This document shows positions 23,801 to 29,800 of a stretch of 64,000 nucleotides of DNA, in pieces; position 1 is the stretch's first letter, and each line of letters opens with the position of its first letter. The translations under genes and the position numbers were made by a program. The notes beneath the pieces were generated by a model. It saw nothing but the letters and a program-made list of their open reading frames with translations. It made no database searches and was not told the DNA's origin. Origin of the DNA: Foliamicus sp965115835 (GTDB lineage Bacteria > Pseudomonadota > Gammaproteobacteria > Steroidobacterales > Foliamicaceae); assembly GCA_965115835.1 (NCBI GenBank), contig OZ220471.1, forward strand, positions 372,001 to 436,000, in the 5' to 3' direction.

Positions 23801-26800
23801 GGACTTCACCGGGGTGTTGACGGCGACCGAGGCGACGATCGCGGCGTCGGCGACCAGCGCGACGATCACGGTGTCGTTGACGGACGATGTCCTGGTGGAG
23901 GGCGACGAGACGTTCACGGTGACGCTGTCGTCGCCGTCTACCGGAGTGACGATTTCCGATGCGGCGGCGGCGGGCACGATCACGGACGACGATTCGCTGC
24001 CGTCGGCGCCGTCGGGTTTCGAGGCGACGGCAGGGAACGCCCAGGCGGCTCTGTCGTGGGACGATCCGGAGGACGCTTCGATCACGGGTTACGAGCTGCA
24101 GCAGAAGGAGGGGAGCAACGCCTGGGGTTCGTGGACGGCGATTGCCGATTCGGACGCGGAGACGACGGACCACACGGTGTCGGGTCTGGAGAACGGCAGC
24201 GCGTACAGTTTCCGCATCCGCGCGGTGAACCCCAGCGGCGACGGCGCGCAGTCGTCGGTGGTGACGGCGACGCCGCAGGCGAATCCTGCGAAGCCGGTGC
24301 TGACGGCGACGGCTGGCGACGGTCAGGTGACGCTGGGCTGGCGGTTGCAGCCGGGGATAGCGATCGCGACCTGGACGTACCAGTACAGCAGCGACGGCGG
24401 TTCGACGTGGAGCGCGTCGCAGACGGTGACGGGCGCGAGCGCGACGAGCACGGTGGTGACGGGTCTGACGAACGACACGGAGTACACGTTCCGGATGTTC
24501 GCGGCGGTGGGTCCGGGCGTGCAGTCGGCGTGGTCGGACTTCGTGAAGGCGACGCCGCAGCCGCCGGCGCCGGCGGCGCCGACGAACTTCAGTGCGAGTC
24601 CCGGCAACGCCCGGGTGGAGTTGACGTGGGACGATCCGGAGGACGCGAGCATCAGCGTCTGGCAGTTGCGCTACAGCAAGCAGGGTGAGACCTGGGGTTC
24701 GTGGACACCGATCTCGGGTTCGGACGCGAGCACGACGAGTCACACGGTGACGAGTCTGGACAACGGCAGCACGTACCGTTTCCGTATCCGCGCGAAGAAC
24801 AGCGGCGGCTTGGGTGTGCCGTCGCCGGTGGTGACGGCGACGCCCCTGGTGCTGGTGAAGCCGGTGGTGACGGCGACGGCGGGCGACGGCCAGGTGACGC
24901 TGAGCTGGCCTTCGCAGCCGGGTTCGGGCGTGACGGCGTGGGGCTACCAGTCGAGCAGCGACGGCGGCACGAGCTGGACGTCGACGCAGACCGTGACGGG
25001 GGGCAGCACGACGAGCACGGTGGTGTCGGGTCTGACGAACGGCACGGAGTACACGTTCCGGATGTTCGCGCGTGCGGGCAGCGCGCAGTCTTCGTGGTCG
25101 GACCATGTGAAGGCGACGCCGATACCGCCGGCTCTGAGCATCGCGGACGTGACGGCGGCGGAGGACGGCACGTTCGCGTTCACGGTGACGGCGGCGCCGG
25201 CGCCCGCCTCGGGGATCAGCTTCAAGTACACGGTGACGGCGGCGAGCGGGGACACGGCGACGGCGGGCGCGGACTTCACGGCAGTGACGACGGCGACGTC
25301 AGCGACGATCGCGGCGAACGCGAGCAGCGCGACGATCACGGTGTCGGTGACGGACGACGCCGTGGACGAGCCGGACGAGACGTTCACGGTGACGCTGTCG
25401 GATCCGTCGTCCGGGGTGACGCTGTCCGACGCCACCGCAACGGGCACGATCACCGACAACGACGATCCGCCGGCCCTGTCGATTGCGGCGCCGGCGGCGG
25501 TGACGGAGGGCGATTCGGGCAGCACGGACATGGTGTTCACGGTGACGCTGGGTGCGACCAGCGGCCGGCAGGTGACGGTGGACTACGCGGTGGACAGCAC
25601 TTCGACGGCGACCTCGGGGACGGACTTCACGGCCCTGGCGGGTGGCACGCTGACCTTTGCCGCGGGCAGTACCGGGGCGGCCCTGGCGCAGACGGTGACG
25701 GTGTCGGTGACGGGGGATGAGTTGGACGAGGCGGACGAGACGGTGGTGCTGAAGCTGAGCGATGCGGTCGGCGCGACGCTGCCGGACCCGGCCACGGCGA
25801 GTGGCACGATCGAGGACGACGACGCTTCGCCGGTGCTGGCGTCGCTGACGGCCCAGACGGTGACGGTGGGCGAGGATGTGGACATCACGGCGTCGGCGAC
25901 GGACGGCGACGGGGACACGGTGACGTACGCGTGGACGCGCAAGGCGGGCGAGACGACGCCGGCGATTCCGAACGGTACGGCGCTGAATGCGGCGCAGCTC
26001 ACCTTCACGACGCCGGCGCCGGGCACGTACACGATGACGGTGACGGCGTCGGACGGCAACGGCAACACGGACACGGAGGATGTGACGTTCACGGTGACGC
26101 AGCCGGCGCCGGCTGCTCCGTCGGGTCTGGATGCGACGGGCGGCAACGCCCAGGTGGCGTTGTCGTGGGACGATCCGGAGGACGCATCGATCACGCGCTA
26201 CGAAGTGCAGCAGAAGAAGGGGAGCGCCGCCTGGGGTTCGTGGACGGCGATCGCCAGTTCGGACGCGGAGACGACGACCCACACGGTGTCGGGTCTGGAG
26301 AACGGCAGCGCCTACAGTTTCCGCATCCGTGCGGTAAACGTGGGCGGCAACGGCGCGCAGTCGTCGGTGGTGACGGCGACTCCGCAGGCGGTGTCGCTGA
26401 GCGTCGCGGACGTGACGGCGGCCGAGGACGGCGCCTTCACGTTCACCGTGACGGTTGCGCCGGCGTCATCCTCGGAGGTGACGTTCAAGTACACGGTGAC
26501 GGCGGAGAGCGGCGACACGGCGACCGCGGGCTCGGACTTCACGGCGGTGACGACGGCCACTGTGGCGACGATCGCGGCGAACGCGAGCAGCACGACGATC
26601 ACGGTGTCGGTGACGGACGACGCGCTGGACGAGCCGGACGAGACGTTCACGGTGACGCTGTCCGATCCGTCGTCCGGGGTAACGCTCGGCGACGCGACGG
26701 CGACGGGCACGATCACCGACAACGACGACCCGCCGGCCTTGTCGATCGCGGCGCCGGCGGCGGTGACGGAGGGCGATTCGGGCAGCACGAACATGGTGTT

Positions 26801-29800
26801 CACGGTGACGCTGGGCGCGACCAGCGGCCGGCAGGTGACGGTGGGCTACGCGGTGGACAGCGGCGCCTCGACGGCGACCTCGGGCACGGACTTCACCGCC
26901 CTGACGGCGGGTACGCTGACCTTTGCCGCGGGCAGCACCGGGGCGGCCCTGGCGCAGACCGTCACGGTTGCGGTGACCGGCGACGAGTCCGACGAGTCCG
27001 ACGAGACGGTGGTGCTGAAGCTGAGCAATGCGGTTGGCGCGACGCTGCCGGACCCGGCCACGGCGAGTGGCACGATCGAGGACGACGACGCTTCGCCGGT
27101 GCTGGCGTCGCTGACGGCCCAGACGGTGACGGTGGGCGAGGATGTGGACATCACGGCGTCGGCGACGGACGGCGACGGGGACACGGTGACGTACGCGTGG
27201 ACGCGCAAGGCGGGCGAGACGACGCCGGCGATTCCGAACGGTACGGCGCTGAATGCGGCGCAGCTCACCTTCACGACGCCGGCGCCGGGCACGTACACGA
27301 TGACGGTGACGGCGTCGGACGGCAACGGCAACACGGACACGAAGGATGTGGTGTTGACGGTGACGCAGACCGTGGCTGCGGCTCTGACGATTTCGGTGGC
27401 GGACGTGAGCGTCATGGAGGGCGACTCCGGCGAGACGGACATGAACTTCACGGTGACGTTGAGCGGTTCGCCGAGTCATCAGGTCGAGATTCAGGCGACG
27501 GCGTGGGCCAAGGGCTCGGGCGATACGGCCAAGGGAGGCAAGGGGGCTGGCCGGGACTTCATCGGTTTCCAGAGACGGAAACTGGTGTTTGCGGCGAACG
27601 CGACCGGCGCGGCGCTGAGCAAGACGGTGACGGTGAAGATACTGGGCGACGAGGTCGAAGAGGACGACGAGACCTTTACGCTGCGGTTGAACGTCCTGCG
27701 CACGACCGACAGTCGCGTGGCCTTTGCCGGCGGCGAGTCGAGACTCGAAGCGACCGGTACGATCACCGACGACGACGACACGACTTCCACCGGCCACACC
27801 ATTTCGGTGGCGAATGCGAGTGTCACGGAGGGCGACTCTCACAAGACGGCCATGAACTTCACGGTGACGTTGAGCGGTTCGCCGAGTCATCAGGTTGAGA
27901 TCAAGGCGACGGCTTGGGCCAAGGATTCGGGCGATGCGGCCAAGGGAGGCTGGGGGCCTGGCCAGGACTTCATCGGTTTCAGGGATCGGAAGATTGTCTT
28001 CGAGGCGAATGCGACCGGCGCGTCCTTGAGCAAGACGGTGGCGGTGCAGGTGCTGGGCGATGAGGTGGACGAGGACAACGAGACCTTTACGCTGCTGTTG
28101 AACAACCTGCGCACGGCCGACAGTCGCGTGGTCTTTGCCGGCGGCGAGTCGAGACTCGAAGCGACCGGCACGATCACCGACGATGATGACGCCACGGCGA
28201 CCGGTCATGAGATTTCGGTGGCGGACGCGGAGGTGGTCGAAGGGGACTCGGGGCGGACGGCCCTGAACTTCACGGTGACGCTGAGCGGTTCTCCGAGTCA
28301 CCCGGTTCAGGTGGACGCGGTTGCCCGGGAGGGCACGGCCGAGGCGGGTCCCGGAAAGGACTTCAGGCATTTTCAGGCGAACCGGAAGGTGGTATTCGCG
28401 GCGGATGCGACCGGCGCGTCCCTGAGCCAGACGGTGAGGGTGGATGTTCTGGGCGATGAGGCGGATGAGGACAATGAGACCTTTACGCTGCGGTTGAACA
28501 ACATCCGCACGAATGACCATCGCGTGGTCTTTGCCGGCGGCGGGACGAGACTCGAAGCGACCGGCACGATCACCGACGACGACACGGCGGGGGTGACGAT
28601 CACGCCGAGCACTGTGACGGTTGCCGAGGGCGGCAGCAATACCTACACGGTGAAGCTGGACACGAAGCCCTCGTCGGACGTGACGGTGACAGTGGGCGGC
28701 GAATCGGGCGATGTGACGGTGACGGGTTCGCCGTTGACGTTCACGCCGTCGAACTGGAAGACCGCGCAGACGGTGACGGTGAATGCGGCTACCGACTCGG
28801 ACACGACCAACGACAGCGCGACCTTGACGCACGCATCGGCCAGCAGCGACACGAACTACGGCCCGTCATTGAACATCGACGATGTCGAAGTGACGGTGAC
28901 CGAGCCGTCGCCGTCGCCGACTCTTCCGGCGCCCGAAGGCTTGTCTGCCAGCGCGGGCGATGCGCAGGTGACGTTGTCGTGGACCGACCCGGGCAACGAG
29001 AACATCACCGTGTGGCAGTTGCGTTACGGCAAGGTGGGCGTGGTCTGGGGTTCGTGGTCCGACATTTCCGGTTCGAGCGCCGGTACCACGAGTCATACGG
29101 TGTCGAGTCTGGACAACGGCAGCGAATATCGCTTCCAGATTCGTGCGGTGGCGGGTTCCAACAACGGGGCGGAGTCGGCGGAAGTGACGGCGACGCCGCT
29201 TGATGCGAACGCTCCGCGAGTGGTGGTGACGCCGACGGAGTTGACGATCAACGAGGGCAGCGGGGCCAAGTTTGCGGTGGTGCTGGCGGGAGCGAGGCCG
29301 ACCGGGACGGTCACGGTGGAGATCACGTCCGTGGTCGAGGGCCTTGACGACCGGGATATAGGCGAGCTGGTGTTCGAGCCCTACAACTGGGATGAGCCGC
29401 AGAGGGTGACCGAGTATGCCGTCGTGAGTGACGATGAGGGCGACCGCGGCTGGACCACTCGACTCGACGTGAGCGCTCCGGGCACCAACTACGCCGATGT
29501 GGAGGCGGACGATGTCACCGTGACGGTGGTGGACACCACGGCGACGCTGACGTTGGCGGACGATCCGGCGGCGGTGACGGAGGGGTCGGACATCAGCCTG
29601 ACGGTCACTTCGGATCGTGAAGTGACGGGCGTGTTGCCGGTGGAACTGACGCTTTCGGCTCGGAGTTCGAGCGATTTCGACGCGGACGACATTCCCGGCG
29701 ACCTGACGCAGTTCTTCGATGCGGACTTTGGCAGCGAGGGGGGCACGACCGGGACGGTATTGATCCCGACCAGCTCCGACACGGCCGCTTCGGAGGGTGC

